Part shown: positions 24,851-33,581 of the stretch, one piece after another
How positions within the stretch are numbered: the first letter of the stretch is position 1
Layout of the letters: each line of letters opens with the position of its first letter
NCBI RefSeq assembly: GCF_021190915.1
Contig: NZ_JAIOAP010000010.1
Span: 124,001-188,000, forward strand
Direction of reading: 5' to 3'
From: Cohnella silvisoli
Lineage (GTDB): Bacteria; Bacillota; Bacilli; Paenibacillales; Paenibacillaceae
DNA: 64,000 nt
Program-made: the position numbers and the translations under genes
Notes under the pieces: generated by a model
The model's database searches: none
The model's input: the letters and a program-made list of their open reading frames with translations, nothing else
Told to the model about the DNA's origin: nothing

Positions 24851-25534
24851 GTGGACAAAACGATTAAGGAACAATTATTTGAGTTGGCAGATGAGCAATA
24901 TCAAAAATTTTCGGCGGCATTGATTCCGAACATCAACAATGTTTTGGGCGTTCGGCTGCCGGAGTTGCGCAAGCTGGCTCAAAAAATCGCAAAGAGCGAT
25001 TGGCGAACCTATCTTGAACAGGCCGAAAGCGAGTACTTCGAGGAAATTATGTTGCAAGGCATGGTCATCGGCTATGTAAAAACAGATATCGAAGAGATCC
25101 TGCGCTATGTCGCACATTTTGTCCCCAAAATTGATAATTGGTCGGTTTGCGATAGCTTTTGTATTGGCTTAAAGTTCACTAAAACGAATATGAAGCAAGT
25201 ATGGGATTTTTTGCAGCCGTACCTATTGTCCACAAAGGAATACGACATACGTTTCGGCGTGGTCATGCTTCTTGATTTTTATATTGAAGAAGAATACATT
25301 AGCCGAGTGTTAGAACTGCTGGACAGTGCCAAGCATGGGGGATATTATGTCAAAATGAGTGTGGCATGGGCGGTATCCATCTGTTGTGTGAAACTTCCTG
25401 AGCCTACAATGACATACTTAACAAGCAATTCATTGGACGATTTCACATACAACAAAGCACTGCAAAAAATAACAGAGTCTTTCCGTGTGGATCCGGAAAC
25501 CAAAAAGTTGATTCGCGGCATGAAACGGAAATAG
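24851..25534 (+). CDS. AlkD-like DNA alkylation repair protein
   Basis: 227 residues built of HEAT-like helical repeats, matching the DNA alkylation repair (AlkD) family: VLGVRLPELRKLAQKIAKSD, EEIMLQGMVIGYVK, then VPKIDNWSVCDSFCIGLK. The WSVCD segment holds the Trp and Asp that bind and process the damaged base in AlkD. These glycosylases remove positively charged 3- and 7-alkylpurines without base flipping. GTG start after GCGAGGAG. It is convergent with the radical SAM gene and 13 bp apart; that gene and the 2OG oxygenase pseudogene beside it suggest a DNA or RNA repair neighbourhood. Confidence 0.88.
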   Translation: MDKTIKEQLFELADEQYQKFSAALIPNINNVLGVRLPELRKLAQKIAKSDWRTYLEQAESEYFEEIMLQGMVIGYVKTDIEEILRYVAHFVPKIDNWSVCDSFCIGLKFTKTNMKQVWDFLQPYLLSTKEYDIRFGVVMLLDFYIEEEYISRVLELLDSAKHGGYYVKMSVAWAVSICCVKLPEPTMTYLTSNSLDDFTYNKALQKITESFRVDPETKKLIRGMKRK

Positions 25535-25547
25535 GAGTAGTGAGCCA

Positions 25548-26366
25548 TTAAGGTTCAAACCCCTTTTGGCTCACATAAATCTGCTCCTCGGAAAAAACCT
25601 GTATCAATCGCTCATAGACCTTGCGATAGGCAGCAGGGTGATACCACTCTTCCAATCCAAGCTGCTTGTACAACGCATGGATGCCTAAATTACGCGTTCG
25701 TTTTCCGCCGCTGCCGTCCCCCATAAAATAATCATCCAAGCACACGCGATTAACGAGCGACCGTAACCTTTCCGCAAACTCCTCGCTGCTTGGCAGCATA
25801 GGTGCAATGGTAGCCTGCGTTGGCACGCCGGCATCAGCCAATAATTGCAGCGTTTTTAATCTGGCGCTAATGGGAGGGGCATTCGGCGAAAAATGTTTAC
25901 GGATATCCTCCCGATCGGTTTCCACCGTCATACTTACGCGGACCTTATCCCCTAGGCGTAAAAAAAGATCAATATCTCTGCGAACAAGAGGACTTCGGGT
26001 CTGCACGAACAAAAAATCGGGTGGATCGCCGGCCATGACCTCTAGCATTGAGCGGGTGATTTGTTCCTTGTACTCAATGGGCTGATAAGGATCTGTGCTC
26101 GATGACATGAAGATGGTGACCGGCCCCTTGGTCTTGGCTCTCCGAAGCTCTTTTTGGAAAACAACCGCCGCATCTTTCTTGATATCGACCCACGATCCCC
26201 ACTCCGCGTCGCGGAAAGTAGAGACCGGCATTTGCCGTACATAGCAGTAAGAACAACCGAATGAACAGCCCGTATAAGGGTTTAGCGAATGACTATATCC
26301 TGAGAGAAAACCGGTCCCTTTATTTAAGAGCGTTTTCGGATATTTATACAAGTATTCCGGTTTCAT
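25548..26366 (-). CDS. SPL-family (spore photoproduct lyase-like) radical SAM protein
   Basis: 272 residues from the ATG at 26366, which has AGAGGTG 9 nt upstream; an earlier GTG (26378) overlaps that RBS. The radical SAM cluster motif is CSFGCSYC (C34, C38, C41). The following sequence (FMSSSTDPYQPIEYKEQITRS) is typical of the SplB-like/Rv2578c group rather than classic SplB. The enzyme should bind a [4Fe-4S] cluster and SAM. Whether it repairs spore photoproduct or acts on another substrate is unknown. It is the downstream gene of a two-gene unit with the 2OG oxygenase pseudogene, whose stop lies 14 bp before this start. Confidence 0.85.
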   Translation of the reverse strand: MKPEYLYKYPKTLLNKGTGFLSGYSHSLNPYTGCSFGCSYCYVRQMPVSTFRDAEWGSWVDIKKDAAVVFQKELRRAKTKGPVTIFMSSSTDPYQPIEYKEQITRSMLEVMAGDPPDFLFVQTRSPLVRRDIDLFLRLGDKVRVSMTVETDREDIRKHFSPNAPPISARLKTLQLLADAGVPTQATIAPMLPSSEEFAERLRSLVNRVCLDDYFMGDGSGGKRTRNLGIHALYKQLGLEEWYHPAAYRKVYERLIQVFSEEQIYVSQKGFEP

Positions 26367-26380
26367 ACGATTGTACACCT

Positions 26381-26762
26381 CTACTTCGCGTCATGAAAAA
26401 TAATACCCAAACTATATCTTGTCCCCGACTTAATCGTGCTAACGCCGTGCCGAAGCGTAGTTCTATAATAGCCGCCAACGATTGGCTGTTATCGCAAGCT
26501 CCGGATATAATCCTTCGCGCAATTGTTGCAGCAAAGACGGAAGGGGAGCGCCGTAATATTTGTACTCCCCGATTCCGAAACGGTATCTGGACATATCAAT
26601 GGTGCTTCGAAAAAGGTCAGGTACCTCGTAGGTATCGATGATTTCCTTGCACTCCGTTTTATTTAACAAAGCCGGGAGTTTGGCATAACCGTACTCGTCC
26701 AGCGATTGATGGAGCGAATTCCAGTCCAGAACGGCTACGCGTTCAGCGAGACGATCAGGCAT
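26381..26762 (-). pseudogene. 2OG-Fe(II) oxygenase (AlkB-type context), internally deleted
   Basis: The ATG at 26762 behind GAAGGAGG opens a recognisable N-terminus (LDWNSLHQSLDEYGYAKLPA, LFRSTIDMSRYRFGIGEYKY, LLQQLREGLYPELAITANRW). Directly after ANRW the frame breaks. A second frame gives the family's C-terminal end (YYRTTLRHGVSTIKSGTRYS, then LGIIFHDAK) up to a TAG at 26381-26383. The middle, including the metal-binding HxD motif, is missing: by family length about 90-110 codons, removed out of frame. Only the distal His and Arg side of the active site remains. The product cannot be an active oxygenase. Either it is a true deletion or an assembly collapse. Confidence 0.82.
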
Positions 26763-27092
26763 GCTGTAAACCTCCTTCAGTGAGCATGCAATTCTGCTCT
26801 AGCTGCAACGCCTCCACGATCAGTATAACCCCCCAAATGAACGTTTGTACGCAATCTCGAGTGTAAGAGCAAGATAACGAAATTACTCCTGCGGATTGCG
26901 AGCTTGCGGCTAATGAGCCCGCCAACGGCGCACAATGATAATGAGGTACTCGAACAACATGTACGAAAATAGGTTTAATTCGCATCACCTGTGTTATTCT
27001 TGAAGAGAATGGCCTTTCGAACGGGGCTGCTCATAAGGAACCGAATTTAGGACAAGCCCTATGTCTTTCAGATAAAAAGGGGAAGCGAAATC
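26763..27092. other. 330-bp divergent intergenic region
   Basis: It separates the minus-strand 2OG oxygenase pseudogene from the plus-strand TerC gene and should hold both promoters. Short open frames here have no RBS and no family resemblance. I looked for a Mn-sensing yybP-ykoY riboswitch before the TerC gene and did not find its core. Confidence 0.5.
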
Positions 27093-27803
27093 ATGATGGA
27101 AAGTTTACTTTTATTAGCGGAAATATTGCTGGTAAACATCGTCTTAAGCGGTGACAATGCGGTCGTCATAGCGATGGCTAGCCGGAACTTACCCGAACAC
27201 CTGAGGAAACGGGCGATTTGGTGGGGGGCGATGGGAGCGGTCGGGCTCCGGATCGTGCTGTCGGTAGCTGCCGTAGCCCTGCTGGATATCCCGGCCGTCC
27301 AGATCGTAGGATCGTTGCTCCTTCTGTATATTGCCGTCCATTTGCTTGTAGATGACGGTGAATCAAAGGAAGTAAATGGCGTTGCTTCGCTGGGGAAGGC
27401 GATCGGGATCATTCTTGTGTCCGACTTGGTCATGAGCTTGGATAACGTGCTCGCTATTGCATCCATCGCCAAGAACAATATGTGGCTAATGGTTGCCGGA
27501 ATCGCACTCAGCATTCCTTTGATTATTTGGGGCAGTCAACTGATACTGAAAGTTCTGAACCGTTTCCCGGCTGTCGTCTGGATAGGCTCGGCTATTCTCG
27601 GGTACACGGCGGGCGAGATGCTGGAAGATGTCGAAGGGGTCACGTCTGCTTTTCCGAAGTGGGGTTCGTGGGAGTATGGGTGGATTCCTGTCGCTGCGGT
27701 AGTTCTAGTGCTGCTTGCCGGAATCATCTGGCGGAAAATCGTAAACTCAAAATCCGAAAAGGCAGCCTCCAGAGTGCGTATGCAAACAAAAACAAAGGGA
27801 TAG
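27093..27803 (+). CDS. TerC-family integral membrane protein (YjbE-type)
   Basis: 236 residues with about seven membrane helices. The two family signatures are present: NIVLSGDNAVVIAMA in helix 1 and SDLVMSLDNVLAIASIA in helix 4. Their Asp/Asn residues form the putative metal site. TerC proteins are linked to Mn2+ export and metalation of exported enzymes in Bacillus. Start ATG after AAAGGGGA. The C-terminus is a basic cytoplasmic tail (KSEKAASRVRMQTKTK). No riboswitch was recognised upstream. Confidence 0.88.
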   Translation: MMESLLLLAEILLVNIVLSGDNAVVIAMASRNLPEHLRKRAIWWGAMGAVGLRIVLSVAAVALLDIPAVQIVGSLLLLYIAVHLLVDDGESKEVNGVASLGKAIGIILVSDLVMSLDNVLAIASIAKNNMWLMVAGIALSIPLIIWGSQLILKVLNRFPAVVWIGSAILGYTAGEMLEDVEGVTSAFPKWGSWEYGWIPVAAVVLVLLAGIIWRKIVNSKSEKAASRVRMQTKTKG

Positions 27804-27835
27804 CGGTAAATGCCGTTACCCCTTTGTTTATTAGT
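27789..27835. terminator. Bidirectional terminator between terC and the isomerase gene
   Basis: AAACAAAGGG pairs with CCCTTTGTTT, with an inner TAGCGGTAAATGCCGTTA stem-loop; flanked by A-rich and T-rich DNA. It covers the end of the TerC gene. Confidence 0.75.
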
Positions 27836-27848
27836 GAAAGTCCTTCCG

Positions 27849-29351
27849 TTACAACGTGACTGCCTTTACATTCATCAATTCCCCGACCTTCTGGAACAAG
27901 GATGCATTGTGTCCGATCGACATCGCGCAGTGATGGGTCGGAGCTTCGGCGAACCAACGGGTCATATAGGCATCCGGATGCTCGCGGAAGCGTACGGGCG
28001 TCTGGGTGTTGCCGATTCTCATAATCGGACCGTCCGTTGATTCCCCTTCGCTGCCGATCAGCTTTAGTTTTCCGTCGCCCGTCTGGGTAACGTTCAAAGT
28101 CGTGATCGGACCGGTGCGAACTTTCGCTTCCACGGATACGCCGGTACCTTGTTTGCCGTGATACAGTCCCATACCGCGAAGAATCGGTTTGCCTTCCGAT
28201 ATGGCGACGTGGAAAGGTCCGTCATGGCCAAGCAGTACCGTTCCGTCCACGTAATCGACGACGACGATTTCGGAGAAGCTGCCGCCGGTTCCAAGGATAT
28301 CGCAAATTTTCATTGCGATGGCTGTCTTCAAATCCCCTTCGCCGGAACAAGGGATTCCGCGTGCGGTCAACAGGGAATGCCCAACGATAAAGCCGCCTTG
28401 AAGCTTCTCGTATTCTCCGCCCGGAGCTCCATGATAATAATAAGATAAGGCATCTAAATCATATTCCTTCACAAGGCGTTCCTGAGCGGCGGCTACCTTG
28501 CAAGACCATTCCAACTGCTCCTCGGAAGGCTTGCGTGCGATCGGGTCGGAAGGAGAATCTCCGCTAATTTGAAACATGCCGTTTACCTCTTCGAGCTTCG
28601 TCTTTACATCCTGCGGAGTTACGTCGCGAAGCATGCGGTCCAAATCGCACATTTCGAGCACTTCGATATGAATGCCAGTCTGCGCTTGAAGCATCGTAAA
28701 ATCGCTGTACATATCGAGCATCCCGCTATACGTGTTGCCGAGGAATCCGAAGCGGCTATGCTGCAACGTTCTAGGCACGGCAGCCGCTCTCGCCCATTCC
28801 TCGATTTCTTTCCACGCTCGAACGGCTTCGGCGCGTTCGGCAGTCACTTCGTTCGTCAGCGAGATCGCTGGCGTTACGGACATGCCGAGCAACCCGTTCA
28901 CGACTCGGAAAGGAATGCCCGCACGGTTAAACGTATTAGCGAACTCAGGAACCGGACAAGCACCGCAATGGGCGAGCCACTCTCCGGTCGTCGAATCCGC
29001 ATAATTAATCCGCTCAGTGGGCTGCAAATTCAAAAATACGACCGGAGCTTTGCAAATTTGATGAACCGGCAGCACCGTCGAACTCGTGGAATAAGTGGCG
29101 GCATGACTGAAAATCAGGTCGACGTTACGCTCATTCAGCCATTCTCCGGCTTTTCTCCCTTCCCCTTCGGTATCTACCAAGCCGTAATTGAAGACATCTC
29201 CCCAGCCCGATAATTTCTTTTCGATAAACCTTCCATAGTCGATTAGCCGTTCACGAAGCCCTGGAAACTGATCCCAGTAAGCTCGCAGCCCGACGGAGTA
29301 CAGACCGATCCGCGGACGTTTGACGGGTTTAATGGGGGATAAATAGGTCAT
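27849..29351 (-). CDS. L-arabinose/L-fucose isomerase-family protein
   Basis: About 500 residues from the ATG at 29351 (GAGGTG 6 nt upstream). It has the fold and length of L-arabinose isomerases: N-terminal IGLYSVGLRAYWDQFPGL, a central GNTYSGMLDMYSDFT region, a TARGIPCSGEGDLKTAIAM segment carrying a conserved metal-binding Glu, and the C-terminal FAEAPTHHCAMSIGHN. It differs clearly from canonical AraA and belongs to the broader L-fucose/L-arabinose isomerase family. Substrate unknown; the neighbouring divergent AraC regulator and uronate genes suggest a plant or animal polysaccharide sugar. A cre-like sequence lies upstream. Confidence 0.85.
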   Translation of the reverse strand: MTYLSPIKPVKRPRIGLYSVGLRAYWDQFPGLRERLIDYGRFIEKKLSGWGDVFNYGLVDTEGEGRKAGEWLNERNVDLIFSHAATYSTSSTVLPVHQICKAPVVFLNLQPTERINYADSTTGEWLAHCGACPVPEFANTFNRAGIPFRVVNGLLGMSVTPAISLTNEVTAERAEAVRAWKEIEEWARAAAVPRTLQHSRFGFLGNTYSGMLDMYSDFTMLQAQTGIHIEVLEMCDLDRMLRDVTPQDVKTKLEEVNGMFQISGDSPSDPIARKPSEEQLEWSCKVAAAQERLVKEYDLDALSYYYHGAPGGEYEKLQGGFIVGHSLLTARGIPCSGEGDLKTAIAMKICDILGTGGSFSEIVVVDYVDGTVLLGHDGPFHVAISEGKPILRGMGLYHGKQGTGVSVEAKVRTGPITTLNVTQTGDGKLKLIGSEGESTDGPIMRIGNTQTPVRFREHPDAYMTRWFAEAPTHHCAMSIGHNASLFQKVGELMNVKAVTL

Positions 29352-29394
29352 ATCGTTCACCTCGTCGTAAGAAAAATAATAGCATTACCAGAAT

Positions 29395-29408
29395 TGTAAC
29401 CGCTTAAG
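29395..29408. promoter_or_regulatory. Possible degenerate cre (CcpA) site
   Basis: TGTAACCGCTTAAG matches 12 of 14 positions of the consensus TGWAANCGNTNWCA, failing only at the last two. It lies between the isomerase gene and its divergent AraC regulator, a sensible place for carbon catabolite control. Confidence 0.35.
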
Positions 29409-29472
29409 TTATAATTAACATCGAACAATGTTGGCTGAAAATAATATAATCTTGGGGTGATCATTACACGTT

Positions 29473-30354
29473 ATGTCGACCTATCGCGAAAGAGCTTCAC
29501 ATGCTTGGACGGAGGACTCTATTCGTCTCATTGCGACTCCGTCTTCTTTTGCCAAATCGGCTTTGATGTACGTTCAAGAAGTCGGGCATTTCCGCACGTT
29601 ATCCCCTTATTTCACCGAACGTGAGCATTTGAATTCCTTTCTGATCGTATATACTCTATCGGGCCTTGGAAATTTGACATACAAAGGAAACGTTTACGAG
29701 CTGCGCCCCCGTCAAACGTTCCTCATTGATTGCATGGAATATCAGCATTATGCTACGGCTGCGGATCCGGATCAGCCTTGGGAATTGCTATGGGTGCATT
29801 TCAACGGGGAAAGCGTCGCGCCCTATTATTCGGCTTTCGAAACGGCGGGAACCCCGGTCGTAACATTGTCTGTCGACTCGGAGGCGTCGTCAATGCTTCG
29901 AGAGCTCATCGTTCTTCAGCAAGAGCGAACGGTCAGAAGTGAGTTGATCGGAAACCGATTAATAATAGGACTGCTGACCGAAGTGCTGTTAGCTGCGCCG
30001 GAGCTCAGCATTTCAGTCGCCGATGCACCGGAATATGTTCGTAATTCCATACGGGAAATCGAGCGGCATTATCGGGAGAAGATCACATTGAACCGATTAG
30101 CGGGTTTAAGCTCGGTCAATAAATTCCATCTCGCCAAGGAGTTCAAACGGTTCACCGGTTTTTCCCCGAACGAATTTCTCATCAACGTCCGCATGAGCCA
30201 CGCCAAGGAGCGGTTGAAGTACTCCGATCTCCCCATTGCCGCAATTGCCGCGGAAGTCGGAATCGATAACGTAAGCCATTTTATCCGCCTGTTCAAGGAT
30301 CGGATAGATGCGACGCCGCTTTCCTTCCGTAAACGGTGGCAGCGTCCGCGTTAA
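29473..30354 (+). CDS. AraC-family transcriptional regulator
   Basis: 293 residues: an N-terminal cupin-type sensor domain (about 30-170, with TFLIDCMEYQHY and PWELLWVHFNG) and a C-terminal AraC DNA-binding domain (about 190-290). Both helix-turn-helix units are present (LNRLAGLSSVNKFHLAKEFK and IAAIAAEVGIDNVSHFIRLF). It is divergent from the isomerase gene and likely activates it in response to a sugar. The ATG lies about 12 nt after GGGGTGATC, a slightly long distance. It is convergent with the GH88 gene. Confidence 0.88.
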   Translation: MSTYRERASHAWTEDSIRLIATPSSFAKSALMYVQEVGHFRTLSPYFTEREHLNSFLIVYTLSGLGNLTYKGNVYELRPRQTFLIDCMEYQHYATAADPDQPWELLWVHFNGESVAPYYSAFETAGTPVVTLSVDSEASSMLRELIVLQQERTVRSELIGNRLIIGLLTEVLLAAPELSISVADAPEYVRNSIREIERHYREKITLNRLAGLSSVNKFHLAKEFKRFTGFSPNEFLINVRMSHAKERLKYSDLPIAAIAAEVGIDNVSHFIRLFKDRIDATPLSFRKRWQRPR

Positions 30355-30362
30355 TAAGGATA

Positions 30363-31469
30363 TTAGTAAATTCGATGTTTCCATCCATTCAGCTTGGCGA
30401 TCGCTTCTACGTAATAGTAGTCTCCGTATATAAGGGACACATCGATATTCGTCGTACCGCTTCCCGTGCCATGCAACAGAATAGCTTCATGCTCGGGCTG
30501 ATCCCATGTCGCGTAATTGTCGGTCAGCGATTTCAGAATCCGCTTCGCGGCTCCGGCATATAGCTGCTTCTCGCCTGCGGGAACCGCATCGGCGAGCTCA
30601 AGCAGTCCCGATGCGGCGATTGCTGCCGCAGAGCTGTCCCGGGACATGCCTTCGAGCGACTCAAGCCGGAAATCCCAATACGGCACATGGTCTTCCGGAA
30701 GCGCGGCGATAAAGTAGTGGGCAATCCGCTTGGCGGTATTCAGAAACCGGACATCGCCGGTATGGCGGTAAGTATTCGCGAACCCATGCAGCGCCCAGGA
30801 ATTCCCCCGGCTCCACGTGGAGTCGGGGGCTAAACCTTGTCCGCCGAACGCTTCGATATATTCGCCCGTTTCCGGATCGAACGAAAGAATATGATTGCTG
30901 GAGCCATCCTCTCGTATGCCATATTTCATCGTAGTCTCCGCATGCTTGACCGCGATATGTTTGTACCGGGGGTCTTTGGTCACTTCGCTTGCCCAGAACA
31001 GGAGCGAGATGTTCATCATGCAGTCGATGATAACCCAGCCGTATTTATCCCCATTCCAAGCGCGGATGAAATTGCCGACTGGATTAAAGCGTGACGCTAG
31101 GAAGTTAGCCGCTTCGATTCCCCGGCGGAATCCGTCCTTGTCTCCGGTAATCTTATGTTTGATGACAGCGGTAGACAGAAATTGAAAGCCCACGTCATGG
31201 TGAAATTCCTCGGATAGCTTGGGAAACCATTGTGCCAGCGTAATGTCCCAATGCCAAGCCGCTTCCTTGTAATGCTCCTTCCCGGTCATATCGTACATAA
31301 TCCACAGAATGCCCGGCCAGAATCCGGTCGTCCACCAATCGGTGCCCATATCGTCATATTTTCCGTCCGCTCCCGCGAAATGGGGGGATTTGCTTCCGAG
31401 CTGCCGGAGCATGCGATCTACCTTTGTTTCCAGTCTCTTCATTATTTCCGTGCTATAGGCGCTATTCAT
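30363..31469 (-). CDS. GH88-family unsaturated glucuronyl hydrolase
   Basis: 368 residues, all-helical (alpha/alpha)6 barrel type. The two catalytic Asp residues of GH88 are visible: D92 in HHDVGFQF and D149 in WVIIDCMMN, close to D88 and D149 of the characterised Bacillus enzyme. It removes the terminal 4,5-unsaturated uronic acid from oligosaccharides made by polysaccharide lyases (chondroitin, hyaluronan, heparin, gellan or xanthan type). There is no signal peptide, so it acts on imported oligosaccharides. The ATG has a GGAGGTTTCCC leader. It is divergent from the AraC-type regulator at 31586. The released sugar feeds KduI and KduD nearby. Confidence 0.92.
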   Translation of the reverse strand: MNSAYSTEIMKRLETKVDRMLRQLGSKSPHFAGADGKYDDMGTDWWTTGFWPGILWIMYDMTGKEHYKEAAWHWDITLAQWFPKLSEEFHHDVGFQFLSTAVIKHKITGDKDGFRRGIEAANFLASRFNPVGNFIRAWNGDKYGWVIIDCMMNISLLFWASEVTKDPRYKHIAVKHAETTMKYGIREDGSSNHILSFDPETGEYIEAFGGQGLAPDSTWSRGNSWALHGFANTYRHTGDVRFLNTAKRIAHYFIAALPEDHVPYWDFRLESLEGMSRDSSAAAIAASGLLELADAVPAGEKQLYAGAAKRILKSLTDNYATWDQPEHEAILLHGTGSGTTNIDVSLIYGDYYYVEAIAKLNGWKHRIY

Positions 31470-31585
31470 GGGAAACCTCCTCGTTCGGCGAAGCCGTTTT
31501 ACTTGTGATTATAACTTTTCATTTGCGCCCAAAGTTGTGATACGATATGTGAAAATGTTGTTATTTTGTCCTGTGCGGAGGAAGC
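31470..31585. promoter_or_regulatory. Divergent promoter region between GH88 gene and its AraC regulator
   Basis: Contains two direct copies of TTGTGAT (31503-31509 and 31534-31540), 31 bp or about three helical turns apart. This suits an AraC-type dimer. Assignment as the operator is inference. Confidence 0.4.
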
Positions 31586-32449
31586 ATGAATCGTTTATTC
31601 GACCCTGTACTATTTGATGGGAAGCTAATGCTGTGGGATCATAGGGCAAGATCGGATGCCCCGTTCGACGGGTTTTACCATTGGCATAATTGCTTCGAAT
31701 TCCTTTTCGTCCACGAAGGAGAAGGAACCGTTATCGTTAGCCAACAAGCTCACGAAATTCGGCGCGGCATGTTTTTCATATTCCAGCCGTTTCAGCTGCA
31801 CAAAGTGTATCCGAGAGCGAGCGCGGAACAGCCGTACATTCGCACGAAGCTGCATTTCAAACCGGACGAAATATCGGACAAACTGGTCTCTTTTCCGCTG
31901 CGGCATGGGCTGTTGCTTCAATTGTGGGAAGGCCAGGGTGTAACTCCGGCGTTTGATTTGCTGCGTAATATCACATATATGGAAGAGCTCTGCGAATGGC
32001 ATGAACGGACCGCCGGGGACGGTGAAGCTCATTCGCAGGAAGAAGACAGGTTGCTGCTCCTGCAAATATTGGGACTCGTTCAGAATGCGCTCAACCAATC
32101 GAGTGAGCCTGCCTTGAAAGAAATTCCGCAGAGGCCCTTGCGTTACTCGGAAAAAATCATGAAGTGGATAGAGACGCATTTTGCGGAGGAAGTTTCTTTG
32201 GAACGGATCGCGGAGGAGTTGCATCTGTCCAAATTTTACGTGTCCCGGGTTTTTCGACAGGAAACGGGAAGCAGCATTACGGATTACTTGACAGCCCGAA
32301 GAATTAAACAGGCAAGCCGCCTCCTTCAGACGACGTTTCTCCCGGTCGAACAGGTCGGAATCGAAGTCGGCTTGCCCGATACGTCCTATTTCGTCCAACT
32401 ATTCAAGAAAGTCGTCGGCACGACGCCGCTGAAATATCGAAACCAATAA
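31586..32449 (+). CDS. AraC-family regulator with cupin sensor, linked to GH88
   Basis: 287 residues. The N-terminal cupin (about 25-110: FYHWHNCFEFLFVHEGEGTV with metal- or ligand-type His residues) is followed by a helical linker and an AraC DNA-binding domain (about 190-287: EVSLERIAEELHLSKFYVSR and VEQVGIEVGLPDTSYFVQLF). It is divergent from the GH88 gene, which it most likely activates. ATG after GCGGAGGAAGC. This is the second AraC regulator within 3 kb, so the isomerase and the uronate genes appear to be separately induced. Confidence 0.88.
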   Translation: MNRLFDPVLFDGKLMLWDHRARSDAPFDGFYHWHNCFEFLFVHEGEGTVIVSQQAHEIRRGMFFIFQPFQLHKVYPRASAEQPYIRTKLHFKPDEISDKLVSFPLRHGLLLQLWEGQGVTPAFDLLRNITYMEELCEWHERTAGDGEAHSQEEDRLLLLQILGLVQNALNQSSEPALKEIPQRPLRYSEKIMKWIETHFAEEVSLERIAEELHLSKFYVSRVFRQETGSSITDYLTARRIKQASRLLQTTFLPVEQVGIEVGLPDTSYFVQLFKKVVGTTPLKYRNQ

Positions 32450-32595
32450 CTTCGCATCGAGGGAGAGACAGTGCTTTTTCCTTTTCCATCCGCATAAGCT
32501 TGAACCAAGTATCCCGAGGACGACCCCGCCCGGGTCAAAAGTTGACGGTTTCCCGTCCTAGGGAAGGCAAAGCCGTCGTGCTTGGAGGTTAAGCG

Positions 32596-33540
32596 ATGCG
32601 GAGAAAATGGGGAAAAGGGTTTAATCTCAATTTGAATTTCCTGCGAAACGGTTCCCTGCCGAAGCCGGTGCCGCGGAAATGGGGGAGAGGGTTCGTTTCC
32701 TTTCGCGGCGGATCGCCGTCGCAGCCAGTCCCGCGCAAATGGGGAACTCGCAGGCGCTTTTCAGCGTCTAGCGGTTCCGGTTCCGGCTATTCTACGGTGA
32801 AGAAATGGTCCTCGCAGCGCCCGCGCCGGAGGATGAAGCGCAAGCATTTCTGGCTAATTACGATAGTGCTCCTCTTGTTCCTTATTATCCAAGGCACGCT
32901 GTTTCTAGATAGAGAGCTTCGGCAGCCGCTTATGTTCCTTGCGAAAATCCGCGTTACCCAGATGGCGACCGAAGCGATCAATACGGCGATAACGGGAGAA
33001 ATCGCGCAAACCGCAAACACGGATAAGCTCATTCAGTGGAAAACGAATCCAGACGGCAGGGTTACCGGGTTTCTGATCGACTACAAGGAACAAATGGGGC
33101 TTACGGCAAAAACGATAGAAGTCGTCAATCGGGTGCTTAAGCAGCATGAGGATGTTCCGGAGCGCATTCCGATCGGCCATGCTTTGAACAGCCCGTTTCT
33201 CTCGTCCATCGGGCCGAAAGTATCGGTAACCTTCCATCCTGCAAGCGCGGTAAAGGTCGATGTCGAAACCAAGCAAAGCGAAGCGGGCATCAATATGCTT
33301 CTCGTGGAAGTGTATATTCGGATCCGCACGGAAATCGCGGTCATTATCCCGTTCGATCAGACTCCCGAAACGCTGGAGACGAAAATCCCTCTCTCCTATG
33401 TGATGGTCGTAGGCGATGTGCCGACTTATTATTACGATAACAAAGGCAACCCGGTCGGCAATGGAGCGGCTCAAGCTCCTTCAATCGCGTTGCCAGGGAA
33501 ACCGGACTTGCTTCAAACTCCCGAAGAGAGTCAACATTAA
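32596..33540 (+). CDS. yunB: Sporulation protein YunB with repeat-containing N-terminal extension
   Basis: 314 residues. Residues 84-103 form a single membrane helix, followed by the YunB domain (about 105-290: VTQMATEAINTAITGEIAQT, IPIGHALNSPFLSSIGPKVS, RIRTEIAVIIPF). YunB is made under the mother-cell factor SigE in Bacillus and is needed for normal sporulation. The first 80 residues are unusual: an Arg/Gly/Ser-rich cytoplasmic tail with three copies of RKWG (positions 3, 27, 47), two of them as PVPRKWG. A TTGGAGGT site 8 nt before the ATG supports this long start. Neighbouring lytH, lipA and yutD match the Bacillus order, interrupted by kdu genes. Confidence 0.88.
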   Translation: MRRKWGKGFNLNLNFLRNGSLPKPVPRKWGRGFVSFRGGSPSQPVPRKWGTRRRFSASSGSGSGYSTVKKWSSQRPRRRMKRKHFWLITIVLLLFLIIQGTLFLDRELRQPLMFLAKIRVTQMATEAINTAITGEIAQTANTDKLIQWKTNPDGRVTGFLIDYKEQMGLTAKTIEVVNRVLKQHEDVPERIPIGHALNSPFLSSIGPKVSVTFHPASAVKVDVETKQSEAGINMLLVEVYIRIRTEIAVIIPFDQTPETLETKIPLSYVMVVGDVPTYYYDNKGNPVGNGAAQAPSIALPGKPDLLQTPEESQH

Positions 33541-33544
33541 GATG

Positions 33545-33581
33545 ATCCCACTCCTTATTCCATTTAGGGGGTGGGATTTTT
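33545..33581 (+). terminator. Terminator after yunB
   Basis: ATCCCACTCC pairs with GGGGTGGGAT (one G-U) and runs into TTTTTG. Confidence 0.85.

Noticed and set aside
26755..26988. 77-codon minus-strand frame between 2OG oxygenase and terC
   Set aside because: No RBS, overlaps the oxygenase start and its RBS, no family likeness.
27000..27092. Possible yybP-ykoY (Mn2+) riboswitch upstream of the TerC gene
   Set aside because: The conserved core (AAGGGGAGUAGC and the GGAAACCG type loop) is not found.
28569..29213. 214-codon plus-strand frame opposite the isomerase gene
   Set aside because: Antisense shadow with no RBS and unusual composition.
31625..32398. 257-codon minus-strand frame opposite the second AraC regulator
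   Set aside because: Antisense shadow; no RBS and the AraC frame is clearly coding.
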